DNA of 64,000 bases, taken from the NCBI GenBank assembly GCA_030849065.1, contig JASAON010001617.1:4565-68564 (forward strand), in the 5' to 3' direction. The stretch comes from Jaenimonas drosophilae. Taxonomy: Eukaryota; Euglenozoa; Kinetoplastea; Trypanosomatida; Trypanosomatidae. How positions within the stretch are numbered: position 1 is the first letter of the stretch; every line of letters begins with the position of its first letter. Below, piece by piece: positions 7,556 to 17,514 of this stretch. The position numbers and the translations under genes are program-made. The notes below the pieces were generated by a model. The model worked only from the letters and a program-made list of their open reading frames with translations. It had not been told where the DNA came from and did not search any database.

Positions 7556-9178
7556 CTACAGCTTGCTGCTCCTCGACGTAGCCGCCGCGTCGCGCAATCT
7601 CTCCATCGCCATCTGCACCGACGGCCGCCTCGCCAGCGACATGAGGTACTGCTTCGCTTCAAAGACGCTCATGATGGAGGAGATCATCCACCCGTCCTCC
7701 ACGCGAATGCTATTCAGTGCCTTGTGGTCGAGAAGCCGGAGCGGGATGGCTGCCCTGGCCGATGAATCCAGTTTGGCCCACACCACCACCATCTTCAGCG
7801 GCTCGTCGGGGATGTAGGCGATGGGCATGCGATCGCGCTGGCGAGGCTCCGTCAAGCACAGCCGCTGCAGAAGCCCCTCGTAGGCCGCCTTCACCTGCGC
7901 GGCGTGGTTCTCCGGGTCCTCGAGCGCGCGCTTCGTGTTGTAGTACTCCATGAATTGCATCAAGTGCGCGGGCCAGCGAATGACCACCTGCTCCCCGTCG
8001 GGTTCATCCTGCTTGGCAAAGTGCTCCACCATGCTCCGGATGGCATGCATCTGCTGGGTTCGCTCCACCATGTCTCGGATCATGGGTTCAATCTTGCTAA
8101 CGTACTGCTGAAGCTCCGGGATTCCTAAGCCCGCGCCTTGCAGGACGTAGCGACGAATGCTGAGCTGGGGCCGGCTGATGGACGGCATCTTCATGCCACG
8201 CGTCATTGTGAGAAAGCGCGTGGTGGCGGGAACGGTGGCGGCGACTGCATCTGACGCTGCCGGGGGAGCGGGCGAGGATGTGGAGCTCGGCGTGGCACTC
8301 ATCACCACTTCGGTGTTGGCCACCACCGCCGTGCCATCGACGGAGAGGATGGGTGTGTTGGGGGTGGTGACGGCCGCACCGCCGGATCCATGTGCCTCCT
8401 GCTCTGGCCGGAGGGCTGCCGAGGTGGCCGTGGACTGCGGCAGCAGCAGACTGTGTGGCATCTGCACGGGCTGCGATGGCATCATGACCTGGTAGCCACA
8501 CTGTGGCTTGAGTGTGTTGATGGGGTTGGGCTCGCGAAGGTAGTTGATGGTGTGTGCGTCGAGCTTCCGTTGCGAGTGTGGCGCCAGCTTGGCGTAGAAG
8601 TCGCGATTGCCCGGTGATTCAAAGACGATGGCGAAGGTGTTCTCCTCCAGCGCGCGGCAGGTGGCGAGGACGGCGCCGAGACTGTGGCCCGTGTAGCTAA
8701 TCTGCCACCCACCATTCATGGCATCGGTGCGGCTGCTGAGGTTGGATTGAAGATACTTGCGCACCTCGGCCGAGAACTGCTCCGCCAGATAGAACTGAAT
8801 GGTGGGCTCATCAAAGTACATCCACACACCGGCACGCAGGGCGAGCACCTCCGACGTACCACGCTGGGCGATGATGCAGTGGCGCAACGTGTGGTGCACG
8901 TAGGCCACGGCGAAGTAGCCCTCCCGATCGAGCTGGAAGTGGGAGCAGTTCGCGAGCACCTGCCAGCCTTCGGGGAGTGGGGTTGGCGCGATGGGCGGGT
9001 CTGGTGGCAAGAGAGCCTCATAAACGTGGGCGGAGAGGGTGGCGTACACCGCGTGGCGCACGAGGCCAAGCTTCGCCACTTCTTGTGTGTGCAGGAGTGG
9101 CTTGGCGGCGATGCGGGAGATGGATGGGACCTCCTCATCGCCGTAGCGGTGCTGCTGGCGCGACGCGGTGTGGCCCAT
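7556..9178 (-). CDS. Lipase (class 3)-like alpha/beta hydrolase
   Basis: Protein of 540 residues. Residues 85-200 show the core of a class 3 lipase-like hydrolase: strand AVAYVHHTLRHCIIAQRGT, then helix, then QISYTGHSLGAVLATCRAL with the nucleophile elbow G-H-S-L-G (164-168, Ser166), followed by FAIVFESPG. The catalytic Asp and His cannot be fixed by eye. The middle part (about 225-345) is Ser/Thr/Ala/Pro-rich and probably disordered; the C-terminal 190 residues are helical and of unknown type. The N-terminus MGHTAS fits a myristoylation signal (Gly2, Ser6), so membrane attachment is possible; no signal peptide or membrane segment is seen. A substrate cannot be named. The closest description is a kinetoplastid lipase-domain protein. 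Confidence 0.8.
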   Translation of the reverse strand: MGHTASRQQHRYGDEEVPSISRIAAKPLLHTQEVAKLGLVRHAVYATLSAHVYEALLPPDPPIAPTPLPEGWQVLANCSHFQLDREGYFAVAYVHHTLRHCIIAQRGTSEVLALRAGVWMYFDEPTIQFYLAEQFSAEVRKYLQSNLSSRTDAMNGGWQISYTGHSLGAVLATCRALEENTFAIVFESPGNRDFYAKLAPHSQRKLDAHTINYLREPNPINTLKPQCGYQVMMPSQPVQMPHSLLLPQSTATSAALRPEQEAHGSGGAAVTTPNTPILSVDGTAVVANTEVVMSATPSSTSSPAPPAASDAVAATVPATTRFLTMTRGMKMPSISRPQLSIRRYVLQGAGLGIPELQQYVSKIEPMIRDMVERTQQMHAIRSMVEHFAKQDEPDGEQVVIRWPAHLMQFMEYYNTKRALEDPENHAAQVKAAYEGLLQRLCLTEPRQRDRMPIAYIPDEPLKMVVVWAKLDSSARAAIPLRLLDHKALNSIRVEDGWMISSIMSVFEAKQYLMSLARRPSVQMAMERLRDAAATSRSSKL

Positions 9179-9780
9179 CGTGTGTGTCGGTATCTTGCGT
9201 GTGTGAATGGCTACTCTACATGATTGTGTTTGTGTTTGTATTCGTGTGCGTGGATGCAGGGACCATCATCGTACAGATGGTAGAGGAGCAGCACAACATC
9301 CAGAGAAAAACGAAGACATGAAGCCAAGTACATGTTATGCATGAAGTTGTATAATCGCCAAACAGATACGCACGACAAGAAGCCACAGAATGTGGCTCGT
9401 CGGGTGCAGCACAATATCGCGCCCACCTCGAGTGCGTCTTAGTTCGTTCACGCAAGAGAGGAGGTGGAGAGGTCGGAGATGAAGCGACCTACTCCACGCT
9501 CCATACCTCCGTCTGTTTGGGTATTCCTTTTTTTTTTCTTTGTGTGTTATTATGTACGTACGTTTACGGTGCTGATGCCACATCTACACTGCAGAAGCAG
9601 TGCGGGCGTAGCAACCTGAACTTGAGCAAACAGAAGACCTCCTCCTTCACAGCAGCAAGCGCAAATATCATGACGGGCAGTGCTGCATGGAGAAGTCGGC
9701 GTTGAGTGGAGCCCCACATCGTTCTGTGTTGTCCTTGAAGAAACCAACAAACAACCGCTCTCCCTTGGTACACGTGGCGC
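9179..9780. other. 602-base intergenic region
   Basis: This holds the 3' untranslated region of the zinc-finger gene and the 5' leader of the lipase-like gene. It contains GTGTTT-type short repeats near 9220-9260 and a T-run at 9528-9538. I see no further gene or RNA. Confidence 0.5.
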
Positions 9781-10089
9781 CTACTTCTTGCGGAGGGTGC
9801 CGTGCACCGCCACACCCTTGGTGGTGCCGCCAAACTTCTCGTGGAGGTCCTCGAAGTCGGACTCCTTGAACTCCAGGGTGGGGTGCTTGGATTCGTAGTG
9901 CAGCTTCATTGACTTGAGGTCGGGGGCCTGGGCGAAGCACACCTTGCAAATGAACTTTGAGTGGCCCGCTGCACCACCCTTGCGGTCTTGGAGGCCCGCA
10001 CTGCCGCCACCCATGTTGGTTGTGGCGAGGTGGTTCTTGCGGGCGGTCTCGGCCGCGGTGTGCTTCGTTGGCTTAGCCTTTCCTCCCAT
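9781..10089 (-). CDS. ZNF706 / At2g23090-like small zinc-finger protein
   Basis: Protein of 102 residues with a basic, Gly/Ala/Lys-rich N-terminus (MGGKAKPTKHTAAETARK) and one C2H2 finger: FICKVCFAQAPDLKSMKLHYESKHP with ligands C48, C51, H64 and H69. The wording around the finger (CxxC, then KxxxxHxESKHP) is the signature of the small eukaryotic family that includes human ZNF706 and plant At2g23090. Their molecular role is poorly defined; human ZNF706 has been linked to translation or transcription control. A 25-residue C-terminal tail follows the finger. The start is firm: a strong pyrimidine tract and AG lie about 60 bases upstream and this is the first ATG after it. Length is close to the family norm. 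Confidence 0.9.
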   Translation of the reverse strand: MGGKAKPTKHTAAETARKNHLATTNMGGGSAGLQDRKGGAAGHSKFICKVCFAQAPDLKSMKLHYESKHPTLEFKESDFEDLHEKFGGTTKGVAVHGTLRKK

Positions 10090-10148
10090 GATGATGATGA
10101 ACTTGTGTGTGCAGGTGTGCCACAGACACTAGGCCTGGATTCTGCGTC

Positions 10149-10182
10149 CTGAGAAGAAAAAAAGAGAAGAAACAAGAATTGC
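10149..10182 (-). promoter_or_regulatory. Trans-splice acceptor of the ZNF706-like gene
   Basis: On the minus strand a nearly pure pyrimidine stretch (10151-10182) runs straight into CTCAG, with the AG at 10149-10150. It has the classic form of a kinetoplastid 3' splice site and sits 60 bases before the ATG at 10089. Confidence 0.75.
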
Positions 10183-10274
10183 ATGACAAGAATACGGAGC
10201 TCAGCATATGTATGTGTGCGCGTGTGTGTGTGCTGCAAGTAGGATTGTGTGCTCCTGTGCAACCCCCGCCACTA

Positions 10275-12575
10275 CTACTTGATGCATGCGAGCCACGCCT
10301 CCCGCTCAGCGGCCCGGGCCTGCAGCGCCGTGGATGGGGCGGAGCCACACCACATGGCCTTCGTCGTATCCTCCATCATGGCCATCGCGGGCATACGCGT
10401 GCGAAGTGCGCGGCTCTTCTTGAGAAACCGACCAACCGAGCTCGGCTGTTGCGTGCGTCCGGCCGTGAAGTCGGTGAGGAAGGCGCTCCACCACTCCATC
10501 TTCATGGAACTGCGTGGCTGCACCCACGTCGCGTGTTGTGCGGCCCACCACGCCGTGTCGTACTGATGCTTGACGTCTCCCCACTTCACACGAAGGCTGT
10601 GCCGAATAGATGGGCTCAGCTCCACCGTCGGGTTCCTTGTGTGTGTGCCAGAGGAGGCCCACAACACATGTAGTGCTTCGGTGGCGACGAACATGACGTC
10701 GTCTGCCGCCGCCCCATCCCAGCGTGCATGGACCCAGCCCAGGGCGTAGATGGCCCACCGCGCACGATCCGCCACCGCCAACGTCTCGGGGAGGTGGCCC
10801 AGCACACATCGGTAGTAGGCCATGAAGGATGGATGCTCCATCTCTTGCAGATTGAGCAGCAGCATTTCCACGTTGCGGCGCGACGGGAGCCACACCGCCT
10901 CGCCCATCGGGCCGACGAAGTGCGCCACGAGTGCCTCGCCATCCGCCACCCCCATCTCCGACGCACACGTCGCATCTGGCTGCCCAAGCCACCAGCGGGT
11001 GTGCTTGAGAAGCTGCTCCAGCTGAGGTTGGCCATGACGGTTGCGGCGGCAGTGCAGCAATGACAGGTACACCAGCTGCTCATCTTGCAATCGGACGAGC
11101 TCATTCGTCATGAGCGAGCGCACAACGTGGTGAAATGATGGGGCTGCACAACGGGCGTAGGCGCAGGCGCAGGCAAACATCTCGGCCGACGACGGCGGGT
11201 TGGGCTGGCGTGGGTGGAGGAGGTGCTCAAGACACCACGCCGCCAGCCCAGCCACGCGTTGTGCCCCGGCAATCCGTGCGAGCACACAACACAGGCTGAT
11301 GCTCGGGACGTAGGTTGGGTGCCGTGATCGCAGCCGCGCCATCCACCGCACCGCCCTCACCCCATGACGGGTCTTGTGGAAGTAGTGCAAAGACTGCTCC
11401 ATCAATGCATCATCATGAAAACGAAGCCCAACCTCCACTGGTACGGAGAGGAGGTGGAGCTCCGCGTACAACGCCACCGCCGAGGCAGCCTGTGGCTGAC
11501 GGGCCTGCACACACGTGCGGAGAACATGCGCCAGTGTGTAGGCGGTTAGCCACGGAAGTGGGGCAGCATTCTCATCCTTGGATTGTTGTTGTTGTTGCTG
11601 CATCCAGTGCTGAAAGACGTGTGCCACGAAGGCGGCCTGGCCTGCGGGTGCCCAATCATCTTGCGGCACCGAGGAAGTGGGGGCGTGTGTGTGGCTGTGG
11701 TAGCGAGCGAAGCGCACGGCGGCGTGGAAGAAGTTGTGGCACTGATCCTCACTCATGTGCAGCAGCGGGGCCAGCTCACGGCACAGCTCGAGCAGCTTGG
11801 CCCGACGAGGTTGGTCATCGACGGATATCTTCTCCTCCGCGTGTGTGTTGATGCGTGCTTCATTCAGCTGGCTGGCACAGAGGGCGGCGTACCAAAACAC
11901 ACGCAATGCCGCAACGGCAGCCACTCCACCCATCCACGCTTCATGCATCTCCGCCACGGCCTCACCGTGGTTGTGGTGGAGGTGCCGAATCAAGGTGGCA
12001 CAGCGCTCGAACATGAAGATGTCTCTGAGCCTGCACGCGGAGCGGAGAATGCTCTCCGGCACCACATCCGCCACAGGACGATCGCGATCCATCATCGTGG
12101 CAAGATGGGCACGCATGTGTGCAGGGCAGTTGTTGCCATCCTCTTCTGGTTGCGCAGGTGCCGTGTTGTGTTCTGCGCGGAACCAATGCCGAAGAAAAAT
12201 CTCGCAGCACTGATCATCCATCCGTGCATGGTGTGCTACTTTGCATGCCACAACAACAAGAGAGGGCTTGAGTGATGGAGCGAGCTCCGTCAAGGTAGCC
12301 ATGACTTCTTGCAGTGAGTCTGCCAATGCGGAGGTTGGAGGACGGCTCAGGTCAACGGCCCGCAACATCTCCTCCGCACCACGCACAAGCTCCTCTGGTG
12401 GGCGGTTGTACGGCTTCGTCGAGGAGGTGCCTGCCACGGCTTGGCTGGAGAAGAAGCGAGAGGAACTGATGTGTGCCGCCCATCGACGTGAGGAGAGGGA
12501 AGATGCAAATGGTGGAAGAGAACGGCATCGTGCTCCACAGCGAGCAGCTGAACGTACCACGCAGCGTACCAACAT
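10275..12575 (-). CDS. Large helical protein, probably mitochondrial
   Basis: Protein of 766 residues, not recognised. The first 50 residues are rich in Arg, Ser and Ala with almost no acid (MLVRCVVRSAARCGARC...), typical of a mitochondrial presequence. The rest looks all-helical with many Ala, Leu, His, Trp and Cys residues and helix pairs of about 35 residues, for example around AYTLAHVLRTCVQARQPQAA and SAEMFACACAYARCAAPSFH. This suggests a helical-repeat protein such as a degenerate PPR/OPR-type organelle RNA-binding protein, but I cannot confirm repeat motifs by eye. A short Gln run lies near residue 330. ATG 12575 has an AG a short way upstream. Confidence 0.75.
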   Translation of the reverse strand: MLVRCVVRSAARCGARCRSLPPFASSLSSRRWAAHISSSRFFSSQAVAGTSSTKPYNRPPEELVRGAEEMLRAVDLSRPPTSALADSLQEVMATLTELAPSLKPSLVVVACKVAHHARMDDQCCEIFLRHWFRAEHNTAPAQPEEDGNNCPAHMRAHLATMMDRDRPVADVVPESILRSACRLRDIFMFERCATLIRHLHHNHGEAVAEMHEAWMGGVAAVAALRVFWYAALCASQLNEARINTHAEEKISVDDQPRRAKLLELCRELAPLLHMSEDQCHNFFHAAVRFARYHSHTHAPTSSVPQDDWAPAGQAAFVAHVFQHWMQQQQQQSKDENAAPLPWLTAYTLAHVLRTCVQARQPQAASAVALYAELHLLSVPVEVGLRFHDDALMEQSLHYFHKTRHGVRAVRWMARLRSRHPTYVPSISLCCVLARIAGAQRVAGLAAWCLEHLLHPRQPNPPSSAEMFACACAYARCAAPSFHHVVRSLMTNELVRLQDEQLVYLSLLHCRRNRHGQPQLEQLLKHTRWWLGQPDATCASEMGVADGEALVAHFVGPMGEAVWLPSRRNVEMLLLNLQEMEHPSFMAYYRCVLGHLPETLAVADRARWAIYALGWVHARWDGAAADDVMFVATEALHVLWASSGTHTRNPTVELSPSIRHSLRVKWGDVKHQYDTAWWAAQHATWVQPRSSMKMEWWSAFLTDFTAGRTQQPSSVGRFLKKSRALRTRMPAMAMMEDTTKAMWCGSAPSTALQARAAEREAWLACIK

Positions 12576-12944
12576 GATGGTGATGAGCTACGCGCAACGC
12601 AAGCTGAAGCTACAATATATATATGTGTGTGGTGCTCACCTTGACTGAGGCATGACGCACCTACAACAGACAACATACAAGGAAAAAGAGGAGAAAAGAA
12701 CATCGTGAAGTTTGTTGGATGCAGAGGTCCACACCGGAGGTTCCGCAGATCATCATCATCATCATCGTCATCCACGTGCAAAAAGACGTACACGTGAGCC
12801 ATTCCCCTACGCGAAACGAATGCAGTTAGGCCAAACCTCCTTCATTTGCGTTCATCATCATCCATCACACAAATAAATGGATGATACAACACGAAAGCAG
12901 AGGAGGAACGATGCAACAAATATACACACACACACACAATTTTT
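12576..12944. other. 369-base intergenic region
   Basis: This holds the 3' end of the gene at 12945-14225 and the leader of the 766-residue protein gene. Features are a TATATATA stretch (12614-12624), ATCATC repeats near 12750 and a CA-repeat near 12925. No further gene is seen. Confidence 0.5.
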
Positions 12945-14225
12945 TCACTCGGCGTGGATGCGAAGAAGCACCTCCACGAACTGCGCCTTTCGCGTTGCCT
13001 TGTTGGCCATGACCAACAACTCCGGACCCAACCTGCGAATGGATGACGTACACTCATCATTATCATCATGTTGCGTGGAGAGAATTTTCTTAACGGCATC
13101 ACGAAGTTCTGCGGCGGTGTAGTGGTTGCTGAGCTCAAACTCAGTGATGGCGGGGTCAGACCAATGCCGGCGTGCGTCCCTGAGGATATCCTTCGGCACA
13201 TCGGCTGGCCGCTCACGCATGAAGCGCTCGAGGTTCTCCTCCGTCAGCACCTCCTCGCCATCAGCGGGCACCCAACCTTGCAAGCCACCATCATCAACAC
13301 CTACAGAAGCAGAGGTGGCGGCAGAGGACGCGGAACGACGACGTTTGGCTCCACGAAGATCATCTGTGTTGTTGTTGTTGTTGGTATCTTGTGTAGGCAC
13401 CACCTCCTCCTCAACATCAACTGCCTCACGGTTCTTTTCATAGCTGAGGAGCACCCAATCCAACACCTCCACACTTCGTCCCTTGATTCTGTTGTTGTTG
13501 TTGTTGTTGTTATCATTCATCAACGGCCATGGATATAGCACGTCAATGACAAAATCAACGAGCGCGAAGGGAATCTCAGCCAACTTGGCCTGCGCTGCGG
13601 CAACGATGGGCGGCTGCACGCCACACGCTTGCACCATCTCCGCCTGCTTCGTCGCATCGAGCGAGCTCATCCAGCGATCCACTGCGTCAATCAGAAACTG
13701 CTCCGCCAACTTGGCAGACACGGCGCGCGCACAACTTGATGGATGCTTCTCCTCCTCATTATCACCAGGCTCATCATCATCATCATCCAGCTGCAGAGAC
13801 GTGGCGAGAACCTTCAAGAGCGTGGCATCAAACCCCGTCGCAAAAGAATTCACGAATTCTGCCAACGAGGCCGGACGCAACATCGCCTCAGACCACAAGG
13901 ATGTTAGCGGAAGCTGTGCCATGGAGGATGATGTGCTACTGCTCCACGGCTGGGTGCCATCCACTCCCGTGAGGGCGAGCAGCTGGAGTCGCTCTTTTTG
14001 CCGCCGGACGAGATGAAGAATGTTTTCACGAAAGGCCACCACACCCGCGCGGAGGATGGCGTGGATGATGCTCGAGTCAGCGAAGAGGAGGTCTGCGTCG
14101 CGGAAGGTGCCAACCTCGTCGTGGCACACGCGATGGCGCAGCACAAAATCCTGAAGGCCAACATTATCAAGGAAGGCGAGAAGACGAAAGAGCGGGTTGG
14201 TGCTCCACTGCAACGCCGTAGCCAT
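12945..14225 (-). CDS. Hypothetical protein with Asn and Asp runs
   Basis: Protein of 426 residues, not recognised. The N-terminal 200 residues are hydrophobic/helical (MATALQWSTNPLFRLLAFLD...). The middle carries microsatellite-encoded insertions: an Asp run near 165, an Asn run near 265 (7 N) and another near 315. A basic stretch RGAKRRR near 325 could be a nuclear signal. The C-terminal 100 residues are helical and charged (ENLERFMRERPADVPKDILR, then ELRDAVKKIL and a closing helix). The open frame can be extended 9 codons to a TTG, but a CTTCTTCTTCTTCAG acceptor just upstream makes ATG 14225 the first usable start. Confidence 0.75.
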   Translation of the reverse strand: MATALQWSTNPLFRLLAFLDNVGLQDFVLRHRVCHDEVGTFRDADLLFADSSIIHAILRAGVVAFRENILHLVRRQKERLQLLALTGVDGTQPWSSSTSSSMAQLPLTSLWSEAMLRPASLAEFVNSFATGFDATLLKVLATSLQLDDDDDEPGDNEEEKHPSSCARAVSAKLAEQFLIDAVDRWMSSLDATKQAEMVQACGVQPPIVAAAQAKLAEIPFALVDFVIDVLYPWPLMNDNNNNNNNRIKGRSVEVLDWVLLSYEKNREAVDVEEEVVPTQDTNNNNNTDDLRGAKRRRSASSAATSASVGVDDGGLQGWVPADGEEVLTEENLERFMRERPADVPKDILRDARRHWSDPAITEFELSNHYTAAELRDAVKKILSTQHDDNDECTSSIRRLGPELLVMANKATRKAQFVEVLLRIHAE

Positions 14226-14410
14226 GTTGATGCAAATCCACCCACCCGCCAATACTGAAGAAGAAGAAGAAGGAGGAGATCAGCATTGGTTGGGGGATGA
14301 CACATCTGATTCCAAGTACATGCCATCACACACATACACAACAACAGAAACAACAACAGAAACAACAATTTTCTCTCAACGTACTCCGTGAATATACGAT
14401 TAACAAATCG

Positions 14411-15484
14411 TCATGGCATCATCATGGATAGCGCGCCAAGGAAGACACGTCTGTCCTGCGTGGATATCAACCCACACACAAAATAGCTCACCAGATCGCC
14501 AACACGCACTTCAGAAAGATTGCGCAGACGCGCTGACTTGCACATTGATGTGGCACCAACAGAGGTGGCGCTCATCGGCATCTGTTCCACCACTTCTTCC
14601 CACACTTTGGCGTAGCGACGTGCCGCACATGGATGATCTGCCACCTCGCTCACTTGCACAATGGTGGAGAGAAGAGGATGAAGTTGGTTGTACTCCTCCG
14701 CGATGGGAGCAATCCATCGACGTGCGCATGCGTACGAAATACGGCGGCCATCATCAACGTCCCTCCGTGTGCCAAGAAGAGCGGCACCACGTCGCGAGGA
14801 TGATGTGGCGCGGAGATGATTCACGATGGACCAACCAAGTTGGTGCTCCTGAACCAAACAAGACAACAACTCATCAACGCCCTCGACATCCATCAATGAT
14901 ACCTCCCACATCTTCATGTGCATGTTTTGAAGCCCAAGGATGAGGTGAGCCAGGGCATGCGACGATGGCTGCTTCTCCACCACCTCGGCACACATGGAGA
15001 GCATGGAACACACCTCCTCCACATGATGATGCTGCCAATTCACCAACACTTCATCATCCACGCTCAGGGTGCCATTGCCATCCACATCATCACGGGAGGT
15101 GGTGAGGGTGCGAGGTAGGCCAACCATCTCCGCATAAAGTTGTCGGAGTGTGGCATCCAACATGAGAGCTGCCCTCGGTGGCAAATGGTGGAGATGGATC
15201 TTCTCCGCCACACGTTGGCGCATTCTTGTCTGCCAAACGTTGCGGCAGTGGTGGCACCACGATCGATTAAGCATCATCATCACCACCACATCACTCACGT
15301 ACATGAAGGAAACAATGAGCTCGAGCAGCTCATGTGGCAGACACGAAAGAAGTGAAGTGGGTTCTGTGGCATCGTTTCCCACACACATCGTTGAATGCAT
15401 GCCAACCACCCAACCACCAACAGGAGGAGGAGCAAAGATGTCTGCCAGAGTGATGGCGGCCTTCACACGTAGAGAGGCCTTCAT
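14411..15484 (-). CDS. F-box-like protein
   Basis: Protein of 357 residues. Residues about 44-85 (LLSCLPHELLELIVSFMYVS followed by VVVMMMLNRSW and CRNVWQTRM) follow the F-box pattern of LP-x-ELL-x-x-I ... L ... V/L ... W, which binds Skp1 in SCF ubiquitin ligases. The remaining 270 residues are helical without recognised substrate-binding repeats. The partner and substrate are unknown. ATG 15484 is the first after an AG (GACGTAG) in the leader; a second Met at residue 29 (MHSTMCVG) is possible. The F-box call rests on the pattern only. Confidence 0.7.
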   Translation of the reverse strand: MKASLRVKAAITLADIFAPPPVGGWVVGMHSTMCVGNDATEPTSLLSCLPHELLELIVSFMYVSDVVVMMMLNRSWCHHCRNVWQTRMRQRVAEKIHLHHLPPRAALMLDATLRQLYAEMVGLPRTLTTSRDDVDGNGTLSVDDEVLVNWQHHHVEEVCSMLSMCAEVVEKQPSSHALAHLILGLQNMHMKMWEVSLMDVEGVDELLSCLVQEHQLGWSIVNHLRATSSSRRGAALLGTRRDVDDGRRISYACARRWIAPIAEEYNQLHPLLSTIVQVSEVADHPCAARRYAKVWEEVVEQMPMSATSVGATSMCKSARLRNLSEVRVGDLVSYFVCGLISTQDRRVFLGALSMMMP

Positions 15485-15747
15485 TGACCAACTACGTCAT
15501 CAAAAATCTTGAGTGACGAAGGAAGAAGATGTTGTTGTTGTGTGCTTGATGATGAAACAACAACATCCAGTAGAACGCATTGTGTTGTTGTTGTTGTTGT
15601 TGTGTTGGCGTGGTGGCAGGCTGAAGGAGGAGGCCTTTCGCCCACCTCTTCCACCAAGCAATCTATGAAATACTTTATGCGTGTGTGCTCATCTTCATCA
15701 CCTCCCTCGTTCCCACATTACCATTGTGCTTGTGTCAATGCACATCA

Positions 15748-17514
15748 TCAGAGATGATCGGTGTTCTCCTTCATCCAAAACGATAAACAGTCCACGATGA
15801 TGGCCACGAACAAGCCATTTTGTGGTGAGGCAATGAATTCGTTGCGCGTGATGCGGAGTGGCTCAGCGGTGTGGATGATATCAAAGACCTCATGCATTAC
15901 AACCTCACGCGTGGGCACCTCGAGCCCCGCGTTCACCAACTTGGCGTGCGTTTCACGGAAGAATTGGTTGACGGTCATGGGTGTGAGCACACCACATCCA
16001 TCCAGGTCCAAAATGCTCCAGAAGAGCTGCGGGCGGCTGCACTGCGGGAGGAGCTCAACCGCCAAAACAAAATCCACAAACTTTCGGAAGTCCATCTCCG
16101 CGCTGGCCACGTTGAGCTCCACGTACCGGTCAACGAACAAGGAGCTCAACGGGCCCACGTCGGCGGGCAATCCATCATCCAAGACTGTGGGGAGGCCTTT
16201 GCGGTAGCGATGGAGGCAGACGGCATCGAGGGTGCCACGTTGACGGATATCGAGGAGCAGAAACTTTTCAAAGAGGTGTTGCGTCATGAGCGGGCCAAAC
16301 CAGTTGCGTGAGCTATCACCAACCCCCATCTGCATCTCCACCCACTCATCCATGATGGGGCTGTGTAGGAGGGCCTCCACCGACACGAAGGAGCGATTGC
16401 TCGTGTCAAGCCCCCAAAAGATCCGCCGCGTGGCGGTGCAACAATAAAAGGAGAGGAGCTCGCCTGGCATGGTGCTCAGCCCAGGGAATCGTGAGGCCAA
16501 ATCACGAATGTAGTTTTCAAGCTCATCCTCCGACAACTTACCATCTCCGTTGTGGCACCACATGGAAAGTTCCGCGGCGGTCTTCACGACGGAGATGGCC
16601 TGGGAGTAGGTGTTGTAAATGTAGGCGCACTCCACGCCTTGGGTGGGGCTCACGCGTGGGCAGGCCAGAAAAAAGTGCGTCGTGAGGAAGGGGATCGGCA
16701 CGGGGCCGAGGCAGAGCGCTGACTTGATGGGCGTTGAATCGCATCCGGCGGGATGTACGCGTGGCGGTCCGCCAACGTGGATGGAGTTGGCCTCACCAAC
16801 CACCGCAGCGTTTGATGTTGTTGTTGTTGTTGTTGTTGTGGCAGCCGCAGCACCCTTCACCTCCTCGTGATCCTTGAGTGGCTCGGAGGAGGAGGAGGAG
16901 CTGCCACGTCCAAGCGAGCACGTTCCTGCCGCCCCGTCTCGCTCTCCCAACACCGCAATAAATTCTTCACTGCTGCTCGTTGGCGGACTAGGTTGTGCAG
17001 GTGTTGGTTGAGCCTCACCCGTACTGCAACTCCCTTCGAGAGCATCACGCAACATGGTGTTGAAGGTATTCATGATGTCGTTGTACTCCTCAAAGGTCAT
17101 CATGTAGCGAGCGTCTTCGCCAATGATGAGGTCCCACAACTTGGCCAGAGCCCAATCAAGCTTCTCAATTTCACGGTAGTGGAGGCACATCACCGCTGAC
17201 TTCGTAACCTGCTTCCACGCACGGAGGAGCTTCTCCACGGGGCTATTGACGTTCTGCGTGGGGATGAGCGATGGAATGAAGGAGGCGCGGTGTTGCACCT
17301 TGCAGAGCTCTGCCTGAATGCGGTGGAGCTCCTCTTCGTAGAAGTGGTCAGCATCATCGAGCTCCAGCTTGCCCGTCGCGACGGCGAAGCAATCGGTGTG
17401 CTCTGCCACTTCCATCGATTGTTGCTGACTATTGAGGCGGCTCATAATCCGGCGAGTGAGGGCCACACGCTCAGGACGCGCCACCCTCACTGGTGCAGAC
17501 GGAGTCTCTGACAT
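15748..17514 (-). CDS. PPP2R3C: TON2/FASS-type PP2A B'' regulatory subunit (PPP2R3C-like)
   Basis: Protein of 588 residues. The C-terminal 290 residues match PPP2R3C (G5PR) and plant TON2/FASS: an EF-hand-like segment NGDGKLSEDELENYI, then FYCCTATRRIFWGLD, FEKFLLLDIRQRGTL, MDFRKFVDFVLAVE, and a second EF-like loop DLDGCGVLTPMTVNQFF, ending at a helix with FIASPQNGLFVAIIVDCLSFW. The family targets protein phosphatase 2A and is tied to centrosome, basal-body and cortical microtubule organisation, which suits a flagellate. The N-terminal 280 residues include a conserved-looking helical part (about 45-150) and a Ser/Thr-rich linker with a Thr run, longer than in the human protein. The ORF reaches 32 codons further upstream through CACACA-type leader, but ATG 17514 (MSETPS) follows the AGTAG acceptor. 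Confidence 0.88.
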   Translation of the reverse strand: MSETPSAPVRVARPERVALTRRIMSRLNSQQQSMEVAEHTDCFAVATGKLELDDADHFYEEELHRIQAELCKVQHRASFIPSLIPTQNVNSPVEKLLRAWKQVTKSAVMCLHYREIEKLDWALAKLWDLIIGEDARYMMTFEEYNDIMNTFNTMLRDALEGSCSTGEAQPTPAQPSPPTSSSEEFIAVLGERDGAAGTCSLGRGSSSSSSEPLKDHEEVKGAAAATTTTTTTTSNAAVVGEANSIHVGGPPRVHPAGCDSTPIKSALCLGPVPIPFLTTHFFLACPRVSPTQGVECAYIYNTYSQAISVVKTAAELSMWCHNGDGKLSEDELENYIRDLASRFPGLSTMPGELLSFYCCTATRRIFWGLDTSNRSFVSVEALLHSPIMDEWVEMQMGVGDSSRNWFGPLMTQHLFEKFLLLDIRQRGTLDAVCLHRYRKGLPTVLDDGLPADVGPLSSLFVDRYVELNVASAEMDFRKFVDFVLAVELLPQCSRPQLFWSILDLDGCGVLTPMTVNQFFRETHAKLVNAGLEVPTREVVMHEVFDIIHTAEPLRITRNEFIASPQNGLFVAIIVDCLSFWMKENTDHL

